A stretch of DNA of 64,000 nt from Streptomyces spinosisporus (GCF_022698145.1 NZ_JALDAX010000002.1:248001-312000), one strand, 5' to 3'; counted from the first letter of the stretch, positions 35,158-46,371 are shown. Made by a program: numbers and translations. The notes: generated by a model not told the origin, from the sequence alone.

Positions 35158-36774
35158 ATGCACGAGGCACCGGAGCTGACGAGCGCGGCAGACCCCGCGT
35201 CGGAGGCCTGGCGGGCCAATGAGGCGGCGCACCTGGCGCTCGTCGAGGAGCTGCGCGGCAAGCTGGCCGCGGCGCGGCTCGGCGGCGGCGAGCGGGCGCG
35301 GGCCAGGCACACCGCGCGCGGCAAGCTGCTGCCGAGGGACCGGGTGGACACGCTGCTCGACCAGGGCTCGCCCTTCCTGGAGCTGGCGCCCCTCGCGGCC
35401 GACGGGATGTACGACGGGGCGGCACCGGCCGCCGGCGTCATCGCCGGGATCGGCCGGGTGAGCGGACGCGAGTGCGTGATCGTCGCCAACGACGCCACCG
35501 TCAAGGGCGGGACGTACTACCCCATGACGGTGAAGAAGCACCTGCGCGCCCAGGAGGTGGCCCTGGAGAACCGCCTGCCGTGCATCTACCTGGTCGACTC
35601 CGGCGGTGCCTTCCTGCCCATGCAGGACGAGGTCTTCCCGGACCGGGAGCACTTCGGGCGGATCTTCTACAACCAGGCGCGGATGTCGGGGGCCGGCATC
35701 CCGCAGATCGCCGCGGTCCTCGGCTCGTGCACGGCCGGCGGGGCGTATGTCCCGGCGATGAGCGACGAGGCGGTCATCGTCCGGGGGCAGGGCACGATCT
35801 TCCTGGGCGGCCCGCCCCTGGTGAAGGCGGCCACCGGTGAGGTGGTGACGGCCGAGGAGCTCGGCGGCGGCGAGGTGCACTCCCGGATCTCCGGCGTGAC
35901 GGACCATCTCGCCGAGGACGACGCGCACGCGCTGAGGATCGTCCGCAACATCGCGGCGACCCTGCCCGCGCGCGGGGCGCTGCCCTGGGAGGTGCGTCAG
36001 GCGGTCGAGCCCAAGGTCGATCCCCACGGTCTGTACGGCGCGGTGCCGGTGGACTCCCGCACGCCGTACGACATCCGCGAGGTCATCGCGCGCGTGGTCG
36101 ACGGCTCCCGATTCGCGGAGTTCAAGGCGGAGTTCGGGCAGACCCTGGTCACGGGCTTCGCCCGCATCCACGGCCACCCGGTGGGGATCGTCGCCAACAA
36201 CGGCATCCTGTTCTCCGAATCGGCCCAGAAGGGCGCCCACTTCATCGAGCTGTGCGACCAGCGCGGCATCCCCCTGGTGTTCCTGCAGAACATCTCGGGC
36301 TTCATGGTCGGCAGGGACTACGAGGCGGGCGGCATCGCCAAGCACGGCGCCAAGATGGTCACGGCGGTGGCCTGCACGCGCGTGCCGAAGCTGACGGTCG
36401 TGGTCGGCGGTTCGTACGGCGCGGGCAACTACTCGATGTGCGGCCGGGCCTACTCCCCCCGCTTTTTGTGGATGTGGCCGAACGCCAAGATCTCCGTCAT
36501 GGGCGGCGAGCAGGCCGCCTCCGTCCTCGCGACGGTCAAGCGGGACCAGCTGGAGGCCCGGGGCGAGGACTGGCCGGCCGAGGACGAGGAGTCCTTCAAG
36601 GCGCCGATCCGGCAGCAGTACGAGCGCCAGGGCAACGCCTACTACGCCACGGCCCGGCTCTGGGACGACGGCGTCATCGATCCGCTGGAGACCCGCCAGG
36701 TGCTGGGTCTCGCACTGACGGCCTGTGCCAACGCGCCCCTGGGTGACCCCCAGTTCGGCGTCTTCAGGATGTGA
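35158..36774 (+). CDS. accD1: Acyl-CoA carboxylase beta subunit (methylcrotonyl-CoA carboxylase type)
   Basis: A 538-residue carboxyltransferase subunit that moves the carboxyl group from biotin to the acyl-CoA. Both crotonase-like halves are present, with oxyanion-forming glycines in [28 protein letters not shown] (a methylcrotonyl-CoA carboxylase hallmark), [39 protein letters not shown] and [25 protein letters not shown]-type spacing precedes the ATG. It starts a four-gene operon with the biotin subunit, HMG-CoA lyase and an acyl-CoA dehydrogenase, i.e. the leucine/isovalerate pathway. Confidence 0.93.
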   Translation: MHEAPELTSAADPASEAWRANEAAHLALVEELRGKLAAARLGGGERARARHTARGKLLPRDRVDTLLDQGSPFLELAPLAADGMYDGAAPAAGVIAGIGRVSGRECVIVANDATVKGGTYYPMTVKKHLRAQEVALENRLPCIYLVDSGGAFLPMQDEVFPDREHFGRIFYNQARMSGAGIPQIAAVLGSCTAGGAYVPAMSDEAVIVRGQGTIFLGGPPLVKAATGEVVTAEELGGGEVHSRISGVTDHLAEDDAHALRIVRNIAATLPARGALPWEVRQAVEPKVDPHGLYGAVPVDSRTPYDIREVIARVVDGSRFAEFKAEFGQTLVTGFARIHGHPVGIVANNGILFSESAQKGAHFIELCDQRGIPLVFLQNISGFMVGRDYEAGGIAKHGAKMVTAVACTRVPKLTVVVGGSYGAGNYSMCGRAYSPRFLWMWPNAKISVMGGEQAASVLATVKRDQLEARGEDWPAEDEESFKAPIRQQYERQGNAYYATARLWDDGVIDPLETRQVLGLALTACANAPLGDPQFGVFRM

Positions 36775-36785
36775 GGAGGGGACCC

Positions 36786-38723
36786 ATGTTCGACACAGTG
36801 CTCGTGGCCAACCGGGGCGAGATCGCCGTCCGCGTGATCCGTACGCTCCGCGCGCTGGGCGTGCGCTCGGTGGCCGTCTTCTCCGACGCGGACGCCGACG
36901 CACGCCATGTGCGCGAGGCCGACACGGCGGTGCGCATCGGCCCGGCCCCGGCGGCCGAGAGCTATCTGTCGGTGGAGCGGCTGCTGGACGCCGCCGCCCG
37001 CACCGGCGCCCGGGCCGTCCACCCCGGCTACGGCTTCCTCGCGGAGAACGCCGGCTTCGCGCGCGCGTGCGCCGACGCCGGGCTGGTCTTCATCGGGCCG
37101 CCCGCCGACGCCATCTCCCTGATGGGCGACAAGATCCGCGCCAAGGAGACGGTGAAGGCGGCCGGCGTCCCGGTCGTCCCCGGCGGCCGCGATCCCGAAC
37201 TGGCCGCGGCGGCCCGTGAGTTGGGTGCGCCGGTGCTGCTCAAGCCCTCGGCCGGCGGTGGCGGCAAGGGCATGCGCCTGGTGCGGGACCTCGCCGCCCT
37301 GGACGAGGAGATCGCCGCGGCCCGCCGCGAGGCCCGCGCCTCCTTCGGCGACGACACGCTCCTCGTCGAGCGATGGGTGGACCGCCCCCGGCACATCGAG
37401 ATCCAGGTCCTGGCCGACGCCCATGGGAACGTGGTGCATCTGGGCGAGCGCGAGTGCTCCCTGCAGCGCCGCCACCAGAAGCTCGTCGAGGAGGCGCCGA
37501 GCGTCCTGCTCGACGAGGCCACCCGCAAGGCGATGGGCGAGGCGGCCGTGCAGGCGGCCCGCTCCTGCGGCTACCGCGGCGCGGGCACGGTGGAGTTCAT
37601 CGTGCCGGGCGGCGATCCGTCCTCGTACTACTTCATGGAGATGAACACCCGCCTCCAGGTCGAGCACCCGGTCACCGAGCTGGTCACCGGCCTGGATCTG
37701 GTGGAGTGGCAGCTGCGGGTGGCGGCGGGCGAGCCGCTGGCGTTCACGCAGGACGACGTCCGGCTCACCGGGCACGCGGTGGAGGCCCGTATCTGCGCCG
37801 AGACCGTGTCCGTGAAGGAGGGCGCGCGCGGGTTCCTGCCGTCGGGCGGCACAGTCCTGAGGCTGCGCGAGCCCGGGGGCGACGGCGTCCGCACCGACTC
37901 CGGGCTCAGCGAGGGCACCGAGGTCGGCAGTCTCTACGACCCGATGCTGTCCAAGGTGATCGCCCACGGTCCGGACCGGGAGACGGCGCTTCGGAAGCTG
38001 CGGGCGGCCCTCGCGGAGACGGTGACGCTGGGCGTGCCGACCAACGCCGGGTTCCTGCGCCGTCTGCTGGCCCATCCGGCGGTCGTGGCGGGCGAGTTGG
38101 ACACCGGCCTGGTGGAGCGCGAGATGGACGGCCTGGTCCCCACCGACGTACCGGACGAGGTGTACGAGGCGGCGGCGGCCGTGCGCGGGCAGGCGCTGCA
38201 GCCGAGCGCGGAGGGCTGGCAGGACCCCTTCTCCGTGCCGAGCGGGTGGCGCATGGGCGGGTCGCCCAAGCCCCTCGCCTTCGACCTGCGCGTGCCGGGG
38301 TTCGAGCCGGTCGAGCACGTCGCGCGCGGCGCCCACACCGTCACCGACGACGAGGTGGCGGTCACCCTCGACGGGGTGCGCCACACCTTCCACCGCGCCG
38401 CCGACTGGATCGGCCGCGACGGCGACGCCTGGCACGTGCGCGACCACGACCCGGTCGCCGCGTCCCTCACGCGCGCGGGGCACGCCGGCGCCGACTCGCT
38501 GACCGCGCCCATGCCGGGCACGGTCACCGTGGTGAAGGTCGCCGTCGGGGACGAGGTGAGCGCCGGTCAGAGTCTGCTGGTCGTCGAGGCGATGAAGATG
38601 GAGCACGTCATCTCCGCCCCGCACGCCGGCACGGTCGCCGAACTGGACGTGGCGCCGGGCACGACGGTCGCCATGGACCAGGTGCTGGCCGTGATCGCAC
38701 CGCACGAGGAGGCGGAGAAATGA
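36786..38723 (+). CDS. accA1: Acyl-CoA carboxylase biotin carboxylase/BCCP subunit
   Basis: A 645-residue alpha subunit. The N-terminal biotin carboxylase domain has the [10 protein letters not shown] start, the ATP-grasp Gly-rich loop [14 protein letters not shown], and the [14 protein letters not shown] active-site motif. A BT-like linker domain follows, and the C-terminal biotinyl domain has VEAMKMEH, with Lys604 as the biotin site. It carboxylates biotin with ATP and bicarbonate for the partner AccD1. The ATG at 36786 lies after GAGGAGGGG, 11 bases from the accD1 stop; the 3' end overlaps the HMG-CoA lyase start (ATGA). Confidence 0.94.
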   Translation: MFDTVLVANRGEIAVRVIRTLRALGVRSVAVFSDADADARHVREADTAVRIGPAPAAESYLSVERLLDAAARTGARAVHPGYGFLAENAGFARACADAGLVFIGPPADAISLMGDKIRAKETVKAAGVPVVPGGRDPELAAAARELGAPVLLKPSAGGGGKGMRLVRDLAALDEEIAAARREARASFGDDTLLVERWVDRPRHIEIQVLADAHGNVVHLGERECSLQRRHQKLVEEAPSVLLDEATRKAMGEAAVQAARSCGYRGAGTVEFIVPGGDPSSYYFMEMNTRLQVEHPVTELVTGLDLVEWQLRVAAGEPLAFTQDDVRLTGHAVEARICAETVSVKEGARGFLPSGGTVLRLREPGGDGVRTDSGLSEGTEVGSLYDPMLSKVIAHGPDRETALRKLRAALAETVTLGVPTNAGFLRRLLAHPAVVAGELDTGLVEREMDGLVPTDVPDEVYEAAAAVRGQALQPSAEGWQDPFSVPSGWRMGGSPKPLAFDLRVPGFEPVEHVARGAHTVTDDEVAVTLDGVRHTFHRAADWIGRDGDAWHVRDHDPVAASLTRAGHAGADSLTAPMPGTVTVVKVAVGDEVSAGQSLLVVEAMKMEHVISAPHAGTVAELDVAPGTTVAMDQVLAVIAPHEEAEK

Positions 38724-39697
38724 CCGTGCAGCACCTCCCCATGACCGTCGGGGCCCAGGGCCTGCCCGCCCGGGTGCGCATCCACGAGGTCGGCGCCCGC
38801 GACGGCCTGCAGAACGAGAAGGGCACGGTCCCGACGCAGGTGAAGGCGGAGTTCATCCACCGCCTGGCCGACGCGGGCCTGACGAGGATCGAGGCGACGA
38901 GCTTCGTGCACCCCAAGTGGGTGCCCCAACTCGCCGATGCCGAGCAGCTGTTCCCGCTCGTGGCCGGCCTGCCGGTCGAGCTGCCCGTCCTGGTGCCCAA
39001 CCGGCGGGGCCTGGACCGCGCCCTCGCCCTCGGCGCCCGCCGGGTCGCCGTCTTCGCCAGCGCCACCGAGTCCTTCGCCAAGGCCAACCTCAACCGCACG
39101 GTCGAGGAGTCGCTGGCCGTGTTCGACCCGGTGGTCCGGCACGCCAAGGACGAGGGCGCCCACGTCCGCGGCTATGTGTCCATGTGCTTCGGCGACCCCT
39201 GGGAGGGCCCGGTCCCGTTGCGTCAGGTCGCCCGCGTCTGCACGGCGCTGATGGACATGGGCTGCGACGAGCTGAGCCTCGGCGACACCATCGGCGTCGC
39301 CACCCCGGGCCATGTGCGCGCACTGCTCTCGCTCCTCAACGAGGAGGGCGTGGCGACCGATGCCATCGGCGTCCACTTCCACGACACCTACGGCCAGGCA
39401 CTGGCCAACACCTACGCCGCCCTGGAGCACGGCGTCACCACGGTCGACGCCTCCGCGGGCGGCCTCGGCGGCTGCCCGTTCGCCAAGTCGGCCACCGGCA
39501 ATCTCGCCACCGAGGACCTCGTGTGGATGCTGCAGGGTCTCGGCATCGACACCGGAGTCGACCTCGGCCGTCTCGTCGCCACCAGCGCCTGGATGGCCGA
39601 CCAACTGGGCCGACCCAGCCCGTCCCGCACCGTCAAAGCCCTGTCCCACAAGGACAGCGAGGCCGACCAGGCCGCCGAGGCCACTGAGGAGCAGTGA
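38720..39697 (+). CDS. Hydroxymethylglutaryl-CoA lyase
   Basis: The 325-residue enzyme cleaves HMG-CoA to acetoacetate and acetyl-CoA, the last step of leucine breakdown. Motifs are [13 protein letters not shown] near residue 24 (metal-site Asp and catalytic Arg), [39 protein letters not shown] (His metal ligands) and the [15 protein letters not shown] loop with the catalytic Cys. The ATG overlaps the accA1 stop by four bases. It fixes the pathway of the operon as leucine/isovalerate utilisation. Confidence 0.95.
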   Translation: MTVQHLPMTVGAQGLPARVRIHEVGARDGLQNEKGTVPTQVKAEFIHRLADAGLTRIEATSFVHPKWVPQLADAEQLFPLVAGLPVELPVLVPNRRGLDRALALGARRVAVFASATESFAKANLNRTVEESLAVFDPVVRHAKDEGAHVRGYVSMCFGDPWEGPVPLRQVARVCTALMDMGCDELSLGDTIGVATPGHVRALLSLLNEEGVATDAIGVHFHDTYGQALANTYAALEHGVTTVDASAGGLGGCPFAKSATGNLATEDLVWMLQGLGIDTGVDLGRLVATSAWMADQLGRPSPSRTVKALSHKDSEADQAAEATEEQ

Positions 39698-39702
39698 CCG
39701 TC

Positions 39703-40863
39703 ATGGACTTCCGTCTCTCCCCCGAGCTCGAAGAACTCCGCCGCACCGTCGAGGCGTTCGCGCACGACGTGGTGGCGCCCAAGATCGGCGAGTTCTACGA
39801 GCACCACGAGTTCCCCTACGAGATCGTCCGCGAGATGGGCCGCATGGGCCTGTTCGGACTGCCGTTCCCCGAGGAGTACGGCGGCATGGGCGGCGACTAT
39901 CTGGCGCTCGGCGTCGCGCTGGAGGAGCTGGCCCGCGTCGACTCCTCGGTGGCCATCACCCTGGAGGCCGGTGTCTCGCTGGGCGCCATGCCGATCCATC
40001 TCTTCGGCACCGAGGAGCAGAAGCGCACGTGGCTGCCGCGGCTGTGCGCGGGTGAGATGCTCGGCGCGTTCGGCCTCACCGAGCCCGACGGCGGCTCGGA
40101 CGCGGGCGCGACCCGCACCACGGCCGCTCTCGACGAGTCGACGGGCGAATGGGTGATCAACGGCACCAAGTGCTTCATCACCAACTCCGGCACGGACATC
40201 ACGGGCCTGGTCACGGTCACCGCGGTCACCGGCCGCAAGCCGGACGGCAAGCCGCTGATCTCGTCGATCATCGTCCCGTCCGGCACACCCGGCTTCACGG
40301 TGACGGCGCCGTATTCGAAGGTGGGCTGGAACGCCTCGGACACCCGCGAGCTGTCCTTCCAGGACGTGCGGGTCCCCGCTGCCAACCTCCTCGGTGAACA
40401 GGGCCGGGGCTACGCCCAGTTCCTGCGGATCCTGGACGAGGGCCGTGTCGCCATCGCCGCCCTCGCGACCGGTCTCGCGCAGGGCTGTGTGGACGAGTCG
40501 GTGAAGTACGCCAAGGAGCGGCACGCCTTCGGCCGGCCCATCGGCGCCAACCAGGCCATCCAGTTCAAGATCGCCGACATGGAGATGAAGGCCCACACGG
40601 CCCGTCTGGCGTGGCGCGACGCGGCCGCCCGGCTGGTGAGCGGCGCCCCCTTCAAGAAGGAGGCCGCCCTCGCCAAGCTGCACTCCTCCACCGTCGCCGT
40701 CGACAACGCCCGGGACGCCACCCAGATCCACGGCGGCTACGGCTTCATGAACGAGTACCCGGTGGCCCGTATGTGGCGCGACTCCAAGATCCTGGAGATC
40801 GGCGAGGGCACGAGCGAGGTGCAACGGATGCTGATCGCCCGGGAGTTGGGCCTGGCGGGCTGA
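39703..40863 (+). CDS. acdH: Acyl-CoA dehydrogenase, probable isovaleryl-CoA type
   Basis: A 386-residue flavoprotein that oxidises acyl-CoA, here most likely isovaleryl-CoA given the operon. Signatures are AFGLTEPDGGSDAGATRTTA, KCFITNSGTDI, KVGWNASDTRELSF, FGRPIGANQAIQFKIADME and the C-terminal EIGEGTSEVQRMLIARELGL. ATG 39703 (MDFRL) is preferred because GAGGAG is 11 bases upstream; a GTG at 39694 overlapping the lyase stop is an alternative with too-close spacing. From memory this matches S. coelicolor AcdH in length and start. A hairpin terminator follows. Confidence 0.92.
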   Translation: MDFRLSPELEELRRTVEAFAHDVVAPKIGEFYEHHEFPYEIVREMGRMGLFGLPFPEEYGGMGGDYLALGVALEELARVDSSVAITLEAGVSLGAMPIHLFGTEEQKRTWLPRLCAGEMLGAFGLTEPDGGSDAGATRTTAALDESTGEWVINGTKCFITNSGTDITGLVTVTAVTGRKPDGKPLISSIIVPSGTPGFTVTAPYSKVGWNASDTRELSFQDVRVPAANLLGEQGRGYAQFLRILDEGRVAIAALATGLAQGCVDESVKYAKERHAFGRPIGANQAIQFKIADMEMKAHTARLAWRDAAARLVSGAPFKKEAALAKLHSSTVAVDNARDATQIHGGYGFMNEYPVARMWRDSKILEIGEGTSEVQRMLIARELGLAG

Positions 40864-40889
40864 GACCCGAGCCGGACCTGACGGGCTGG

Positions 40890-40923
40890 GGCCGGCCGTG
40901 GAGACGCAGCTCACAGGCCGGCC
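40890..40923 (+). terminator. Probable terminator after the leucine operon
   Basis: GGCCGGCC at 40890-40897 can pair with GGCCGGCC at 40916-40923 across an 18-base loop. No T-run is present. Confidence 0.5.
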
Positions 40924-40964
40924 GGGGAAACGGGCGCGGAACGCCCCCACCCCTGGACATCGAC

Positions 40965-40983
40965 TGAGGTTAGGCTAACCTAC
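40965..40983. promoter_or_regulatory. Iron box (DmdR-type operator) before desE
   Basis: TGAGGTTAGGCTAACCTAC matches the 19-bp iron box TTAGGTTAGGCTAACCTAA at 17 positions. It lies 50 bases before the desE start and implies iron-dependent repression by a DtxR/DmdR protein. Confidence 0.88.
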
Positions 40984-41032
40984 GTTCGACTTGTCCGGCG
41001 GGCGTTCCGCCCCGTTCGAAAGCAGCCACACC

Positions 41033-42076
41033 ATGTCCAACGCCAGAGCCACCCATCTCACCCGACGCGGCATCCTGGCCGCCGGCGGCGCCCTCGGCCT
41101 CGGTGCCGCGCTGGCCGCCTGCGGGGACGACGACGCGAAAAGCGGCGGCTCCGACGCGACGACGGCCGCCAAGTCCGGCCCCTGGTCCTTCAAGGACGAC
41201 CGCGGCAAGACGGTGAAGCTCGACGAGACGCCCAAGAACATCGTCGCGTTCACCGGTGTCGCCGCAGCCCTCTACGACTACGGCATCGGCGTCAAGGGCG
41301 TGTTCGGCCCCACGAAGACCAAGGACGGCAAGCCCGACGTCCAGGCCGGCGACATGGACATCAGCAAGGTCACGATCCTCGGCAACGTCTGGGACCAGTT
41401 CAACGTCGAGAAGTACGCGGCCCTCGCGCCCGACGTGCTCATCAGCACGATGTTCGACGGCGCCGGCACCCTCTGGTACGTCCCCGAGGCCTCCAAGGAC
41501 AAGATCGCCCAGCTGGCCCCCAGCGTCGGCATCTCCGTCTACGACCGCCAGCTGACCGAGCCGCTGCAGCGCATGTGGGCGCTGGCCGAGTCGCTCGGGG
41601 CGAACATGAAGGCAGCGAAGGTCACCGACGCCAAGAAGAGGTTCGAGGAGGCCGCCGCCCGGCTGCGCAAGGCCGCGAAGGCCAAGCCGGAGATCAAGGT
41701 GATGGCCGCCTCCGCCGCCGACACCCTCTTCTACGTCTCCGGCACCAACCTCTCCATCGACCTGGAGTACTTCAAGGCGCTCGGCGTGAACTTCGTCGAG
41801 CCCCCGGAGAAGGCGAAGGCCAAGGGCGGCGGCTGGTACGAGTCGCTGAGCTGGGAGAACGTCGACAAGTACCCGGCGGACATCATCATGATGGACGACC
41901 GCACCTCGGCGATCCAGCCGGCCGACATCACCAAGCCGACGTGGAAGAAGCTGCCGGCGGTGAAGGCGGGGCAGGTCATTTCGCGCTCTCCCGAGCCGAT
42001 CCTGTCCTACGACAAGTGCACGCCCCTTCTCACGAGCCTTGCCGAGGCGCTGGAGAAGGCGAAGAAAGTCAGCTGA
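41033..42076 (+). CDS. desE: Ferric siderophore-binding lipoprotein (ferrioxamine, DesE-like)
   Basis: A 347-residue substrate-binding lipoprotein for a ferric siderophore ABC importer. The N-terminus combines a twin-arginine-like motif (THLTRRGILAAGG) with a lipobox ending ALAAC at Cys28 or so, then a short acidic linker. The mature part is a type III solute-binding protein (NIVAFTGVAAALYDYGI, YAALAPDVLISTMFD). Position upstream of desABCD and the iron box point to ferrioxamines. The ATG start was chosen for the complete signal peptide. An alternative upstream start would overlap the iron box region. Confidence 0.92.
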   Translation: MSNARATHLTRRGILAAGGALGLGAALAACGDDDAKSGGSDATTAAKSGPWSFKDDRGKTVKLDETPKNIVAFTGVAAALYDYGIGVKGVFGPTKTKDGKPDVQAGDMDISKVTILGNVWDQFNVEKYAALAPDVLISTMFDGAGTLWYVPEASKDKIAQLAPSVGISVYDRQLTEPLQRMWALAESLGANMKAAKVTDAKKRFEEAAARLRKAAKAKPEIKVMAASAADTLFYVSGTNLSIDLEYFKALGVNFVEPPEKAKAKGGGWYESLSWENVDKYPADIIMMDDRTSAIQPADITKPTWKKLPAVKAGQVISRSPEPILSYDKCTPLLTSLAEALEKAKKVS

Positions 42077-42110
42077 CAGTTCGGGTTGTGGGTGAGTGCG
42101 GGTCCGTCGC

Positions 42111-42143
42111 GGCTGGTCGCGCAGTTCCTCGCGCCCCTGAGGC
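42111..42143 (+). repeat. Dispersed Streptomyces intergenic repeat, copy 1
   Basis: The segment GGCTGGTCGCGCAGTTCCTC and the following GCGCCCCTGAGGC matches, in reverse complement, a second copy at 48192-48226 with about four differences. The same short element is, from memory, frequent between genes across Streptomyces genomes. CGCG arms allow a hairpin. Confidence 0.7.
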
Positions 42144-42176
42144 ATGTATTCCCTGACGTCGTTTCAGGAGTTCCCT

Positions 42177-43010
42177 ATGACTACGGCCGTTGCCGTCCCG
42201 TTCCGGTTTTTCGCCCTGCAGGTTGTACGGGCTCGGCGGCTCGGGCCGTCTCTGGTCCGGGTGACCTTTGCGGGGGAGGATCTGCGGTACTTCCAGTCCG
42301 ACGGGTGTGACCAGTCCCTGTCGCTCTTCCTGCCTCACCCGGGCCAGAGCGAGCCCGCGGTGCCGTATGAACTCGGTGACGGCTGGTGGCAGGCCTGGCG
42401 TGAACTGCCGGACGGTGTACGGGCGGTGATGCGCTCGTACACGCTGCGGGCGCTGCGGCGCGACCCCGACGAGATCGACATCGACTTCGTGCTGCACACC
42501 CCGGCGGGACCCGCCTCGTCCTGGGCCGCGCGGGCCTGCGCGGGTGACCGTGTCGTCCTGCTGGGTCCCGCCCTCGCGGACAACCGCGCGATCCGCTTCC
42601 GGCCGCCGGCCGACACCGATCTGACGCTGATCTGGGGCGACGAGACCGCCGTACCGGCCGTCTCGGCCATCCTCGAAGCACTGCCGCCCGACGCCCGCGC
42701 CCGGGTCTGGCTGGAGGTGCGGGACCCCGGCGACATCCAGGATCTGATGACCGCGGCCGACGCCGAGATCACCTGGCTGGTCCGGGACAGGAGCGCCGTC
42801 GAGGGGTCCCCCATGGCCCTCGACGCCCTGCGCGAGGCCCAACTGCCCGACGCACAGCGCCCGTACGCCTGGATCGCGGGCGAGAGCGGGATGGTGAAGC
42901 AGCTGCGCCGGCATCTCGTCGGTGAACGCGGGATCGACCGCAGGCGGGTGACCTTCGTCGGGTACTGGCGGCGCGGCATGACCGAGGAACAGCTGCGCGA
43001 GACCGCGTAG
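42177..43010 (+). CDS. Siderophore-interacting protein (FAD ferric-siderophore reductase)
   Basis: A 277-residue cytoplasmic flavoprotein of the SIP family, which reduces ferric siderophores to release iron. Motifs are RSYTLRALR (FAD binding), GDRVVLLGPAL, the IWGDETAVPAVSAILEAL nucleotide-binding stretch, and the C-terminal WIAGESGMVKQLRRHLVGERG plus VGYWRRGMTE. CAGGAG lies six bases before the ATG. It sits between desE and desABCD, consistent with intracellular release of iron from ferrioxamine. An in-frame ATG 33 bases earlier lacks a good ribosome site. Confidence 0.93.
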   Translation: MTTAVAVPFRFFALQVVRARRLGPSLVRVTFAGEDLRYFQSDGCDQSLSLFLPHPGQSEPAVPYELGDGWWQAWRELPDGVRAVMRSYTLRALRRDPDEIDIDFVLHTPAGPASSWAARACAGDRVVLLGPALADNRAIRFRPPADTDLTLIWGDETAVPAVSAILEALPPDARARVWLEVRDPGDIQDLMTAADAEITWLVRDRSAVEGSPMALDALREAQLPDAQRPYAWIAGESGMVKQLRRHLVGERGIDRRRVTFVGYWRRGMTEEQLRETA

Positions 43011-43060
43011 CACCCCTGCGACCGAAGTGATCACAGTCACGGCCGAGGCTGGTCTTCGTT

Positions 43061-43095
43061 CGCGTTACTTAGGTTAGGCTAACCTAAGTAACGCG
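43061..43095. promoter_or_regulatory. Perfect iron box embedded in a 35-bp palindrome before desA
   Basis: TTAGGTTAGGCTAACCTAA at 43069-43087 matches the DmdR iron box at all 19 positions. The symmetry extends to 17-bp perfect arms (43061-43077 and 43079-43095) around a single central G. It ends 36 bases before the desA start. Confidence 0.93.
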
Positions 43096-43131
43096 CCAGC
43101 GAAGTTGCAGCCCCACCGGAGGACATCCCCC

Positions 43132-44574
43132 ATGCGCTCGCACCTGCTCAATGACACGACCGCGGAGCAGTACCGCCGTTCCGTGACCGAAGGCGTCGAG
43201 CGGGTGGCCGCCAAACTCGGCGCCACCAGGCGTCCGTTCACCGGCGTCACGGTCGACGCCCTCGCGCCGCGCATCGAGCGGATCGACCTCGACCGGCCGC
43301 TGCACGACACCACCGCCGTGCTCGACGAGCTGGAGGAGGTCTACCTCCGCGACGCGATCTACTTCCACCACCCCCGCTATCTCGCCCACCTCAACTGCCC
43401 GGTCGTCATCCCGGCGGTGCTCGGCGAGGCCGTCCTGTCCGCCGTCAACTCCTCCCTCGACACCTGGGACCAGTCGGCCGGCGGCACCCTGATCGAGCGC
43501 AGGCTCATCGACTGGACCGCCGCCCGGATCGGCCTCGGCGAGAACGCCGACGGTGTGTTCACCTCCGGCGGTACGCAGTCCAATCTGCAGGCACTGCTGC
43601 TGGCGCGCGAGGAGGCCAAGACCGACACCCTGGCCAAACTGCGCGTCTTCGCCTCCGAGGTGAGCCACTTCAGCGTGAAGAAGTCCGCGAAGCTGCTCGG
43701 CCTCGGCCAGGACGCGGTGGTCCCGATACCCGTCGACCACGACAAGCGGATGCAGACCGTCGCCCTCGCCCGTGAGCTGGAGCGCTGCCGGAAGGACGGC
43801 CTGGTGCCGATGGCCGTCGTCGCCACCGCGGGCACCACCGACTTCGGCTCCATCGACCCGCTGCCCGAGATCGCCGAGTTGTGCGCCCAGTACGGCACCT
43901 GGCTGCACGTCGACGCGGCCTACGGCTGCGGGCTGCTCGCCTCGTTGAAGTACCGCGACCGCATCGACGGCATCGAACGCGCCGACTCGGTCACCGTCGA
44001 CTACCACAAGTCCTTCTTCCAGCCGGTGAGTTCGTCCGCCGTACTGGTCCGCGACGCCTCCACCCTGCGCCACGCCACCTACCACGCCGAGTACCTCAAC
44101 CCGCGCCGCATGGTCACCGAGCGCATCCCCAACCAGGTCGACAAGTCCCTGCAGACCACCCGCCGCTTCGACGCCCTCAAGCTGTGGATGACGCTGCGGG
44201 TGATGGGCGCCGACGGCATCGGCGAACTCTTCGACCAGGTCTGCGACCTGGCGTCCGACGGCTGGCGGATGCTCGCCGCCGACCCGCGCTTCGACGTCGT
44301 CGTCGAGCCCACGCTCTCCACCCTCGTCTTCCGCCACATCCCGGCCGCCGTCACCGACCCGGCCGAGATCGACCGCGCCAACCTCTACGCCCGCAAGGCC
44401 CTGTTCGCCTCAGGCGACGCCGTGGTCGCGGGCACCAAGGTGGGCGGCCGCCACTATCTGAAGTTCACCCTGCTCAACCCCGAGACCACGACGGCCGACA
44501 TCGCCGCCGTCCTCGATCTGATCGCCGGCCACGCCGAGCAGTACCTGGGAGACTCCCTTGACCGCGCGTCCTGA
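43132..44574 (+). CDS. desA: Lysine decarboxylase of desferrioxamine synthesis
   Basis: DesA decarboxylates L-lysine to cadaverine, the first step of desferrioxamine synthesis. The 480-residue product is a group II PLP decarboxylase: [18 protein letters not shown] (phosphate site), [27 protein letters not shown] and [10 protein letters not shown] with Lys293 as the PLP Schiff-base residue. CGGAGGA precedes the ATG. It is the first gene of desABCD under the 43061-43095 iron box. Its end overlaps desB by 17 bases. Confidence 0.96.
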   Translation: MRSHLLNDTTAEQYRRSVTEGVERVAAKLGATRRPFTGVTVDALAPRIERIDLDRPLHDTTAVLDELEEVYLRDAIYFHHPRYLAHLNCPVVIPAVLGEAVLSAVNSSLDTWDQSAGGTLIERRLIDWTAARIGLGENADGVFTSGGTQSNLQALLLAREEAKTDTLAKLRVFASEVSHFSVKKSAKLLGLGQDAVVPIPVDHDKRMQTVALARELERCRKDGLVPMAVVATAGTTDFGSIDPLPEIAELCAQYGTWLHVDAAYGCGLLASLKYRDRIDGIERADSVTVDYHKSFFQPVSSSAVLVRDASTLRHATYHAEYLNPRRMVTERIPNQVDKSLQTTRRFDALKLWMTLRVMGADGIGELFDQVCDLASDGWRMLAADPRFDVVVEPTLSTLVFRHIPAAVTDPAEIDRANLYARKALFASGDAVVAGTKVGGRHYLKFTLLNPETTTADIAAVLDLIAGHAEQYLGDSLDRAS

Positions 44575-45844
44575 ACACCCGACCACCACCTACGACTTCG
44601 TGGGGATCGGGCTCGGCCCGTTCAACCTCGGCCTGGCCTGTCTGACCGAGCCGATCGCCGAACTCGACGGCCTCTTCCTGGAGTCGAAGCCCGACTTCGA
44701 GTGGCACGCCGGCATGTTCCTGGACGGCGCCCATCTGCAGACCCCGTTCATGTCGGACCTGGTCACCCTCGCCGACCCGACGTCGCCGTACTCCTTCCTC
44801 AACTATCTGAAGGAGAAGGGCCGGCTGTACTCGTTCTACATCCGCGAGAACTTCTATCCGCTGCGGGTCGAGTACGACGACTACTGCCGCTGGGCGGCGA
44901 ACCGGCTGAGCAGTGTCCGCTTCGGCACGACGGTCACCGAGGTGACCTACGAGGACGGTCACTACCTCGTGCACACGGCGGCCGGTGACGTCCACCGCGC
45001 CCGGCACCTCGTCCTCGGCACCGGGACGGTGCCCTTCGTGCCCGAGCCGTGCCGGGGCCTTGCCGGCGGCCTCTTCCACAACTCCCAGTACATGCACCGC
45101 AAGGACGAGCTCCGCTCGAAGAAGTCGATCACCGTCGTGGGCAGCGGCCAGAGCGCCGCCGAGATCTACCACGAGCTGCTCGCCGAGATCGACGTCCACG
45201 GCTACCAGCTCAACTGGGTCACCCGCTCACCGCGGTTCTTCCCGCTGGAGTACACCAAACTGACCCTGGAGATGACCTCCCCGGACTACATCGACTACTT
45301 CCGTGCGCTGCCCGAGGAGACCCGCTACCGGCTGGAGAAGCAGCAGAAGGGCCTCTTCAAGGGCATCAACTCCGACCTCATCGACGCGATCTACGACCTG
45401 CTGTACCAGAAGAACGTCGAGAGCGCCGGGCGGCCCGTGCCCACCCGGCTGCTGACCAACTCCTCCCTGGTGAGCGCCCGTTGGACCGACGGCGCCTACC
45501 AGCTCGGCTTCCACCAGGACGAGCAGGACAAGGAGTTCGAGATCCGCACGGAGGGCCTCGTCCTCGCCACCGGCTACCACTACGAGCCCCCGGCCTTCCT
45601 CGCCCCCGTGAAGGACCGGCTGCGTCTCGACGGCCACGGCCGCTTCGACGTGGGCCGCAACTACGCCGTCGACGTCACCGGCCGCGGCGTCTTCCTGCAG
45701 AACGCCGGCGTGCACACCCACAGCATCACCAGCCCCGACCTGGGCATGGGCGCGTACCGCAACAGCTACATCATCCGCGAGCTGCTCGGCGCCGAGTACT
45801 ACCCGGTCGAGAAGAGCATCGCGTTCCAGGAGTTCGCCGTATGA
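44558..45844 (+). CDS. desB: Cadaverine N-monooxygenase
   Basis: DesB hydroxylates one amine of cadaverine with FAD, NADPH and O2. The 428-residue product belongs to the lysine/ornithine N-hydroxylase family: [16 protein letters not shown] (FAD loop), [32 protein letters not shown] (NADPH loop) and [12 protein letters not shown]. The TTG start lies inside desA and follows GGGAG; no better start is available that leaves the FAD loop at the usual distance. Its stop overlaps desC (ATGA). Confidence 0.95.
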   Translation: MTARPEHPTTTYDFVGIGLGPFNLGLACLTEPIAELDGLFLESKPDFEWHAGMFLDGAHLQTPFMSDLVTLADPTSPYSFLNYLKEKGRLYSFYIRENFYPLRVEYDDYCRWAANRLSSVRFGTTVTEVTYEDGHYLVHTAAGDVHRARHLVLGTGTVPFVPEPCRGLAGGLFHNSQYMHRKDELRSKKSITVVGSGQSAAEIYHELLAEIDVHGYQLNWVTRSPRFFPLEYTKLTLEMTSPDYIDYFRALPEETRYRLEKQQKGLFKGINSDLIDAIYDLLYQKNVESAGRPVPTRLLTNSSLVSARWTDGAYQLGFHQDEQDKEFEIRTEGLVLATGYHYEPPAFLAPVKDRLRLDGHGRFDVGRNYAVDVTGRGVFLQNAGVHTHSITSPDLGMGAYRNSYIIRELLGAEYYPVEKSIAFQEFAV

Positions 45845-46371
45845 CGTTCACGTTCCGCCCGCTCGATCCCCTCAAGGACGCCGAGCTGCTGCACGGCTGG
45901 GTCACCCACCCCAAGGCGGCCTTCTGGATGATGCAGGACGCGCGACTGCAGGACGTCGAGCGCGAGTACATGCGCATCGCGGCGCACGAGCACCACCACG
46001 CGTACCTCGGCCTGCTGGGCGGCGAACCGGCCTTCCTGATGGAGCAGTACGACCCCCGGTACGTCGAACTGGTCGGCCTGTACGAGCCGCAGCCCGGCGA
46101 CGTCGGCATGCACTTCCTGACCCCCGCGACCGACACCCCCGTGCACGGGTTCACCAGGTCCGTGATCACGGCCGTCATGGCCCGCCTCTTCGAGGACCCC
46201 GCGGTACGCCGTGTCGTCGTCGAGCCGGACGTCGCCAACAAGGCCGTGCACGCCCTCAACGAAGCCGTCGGCTTCGTGCCCGAGCGCGAGATCCAGAAGC
46301 CGGAGAAGAAGGCGCTGCTCAGCTTCTGCACGCGTGAACAGTTCTTCGCCGCCACAGGAGCCGCCGTATGA
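45841..46371 (+). CDS. desC: N-hydroxycadaverine acyltransferase
   Basis: DesC acylates N-hydroxycadaverine with succinyl-CoA or acetyl-CoA to form the hydroxamate. The 176-residue protein is of the IucB/MbtK-type GNAT siderophore acyltransferases: [45 protein letters not shown] (CoA region) and [21 protein letters not shown]. Four-base ATGA overlaps link it to desB and desD, so all are translated together. Confidence 0.95.
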   Translation: MTFTFRPLDPLKDAELLHGWVTHPKAAFWMMQDARLQDVEREYMRIAAHEHHHAYLGLLGGEPAFLMEQYDPRYVELVGLYEPQPGDVGMHFLTPATDTPVHGFTRSVITAVMARLFEDPAVRRVVVEPDVANKAVHALNEAVGFVPEREIQKPEKKALLSFCTREQFFAATGAAV

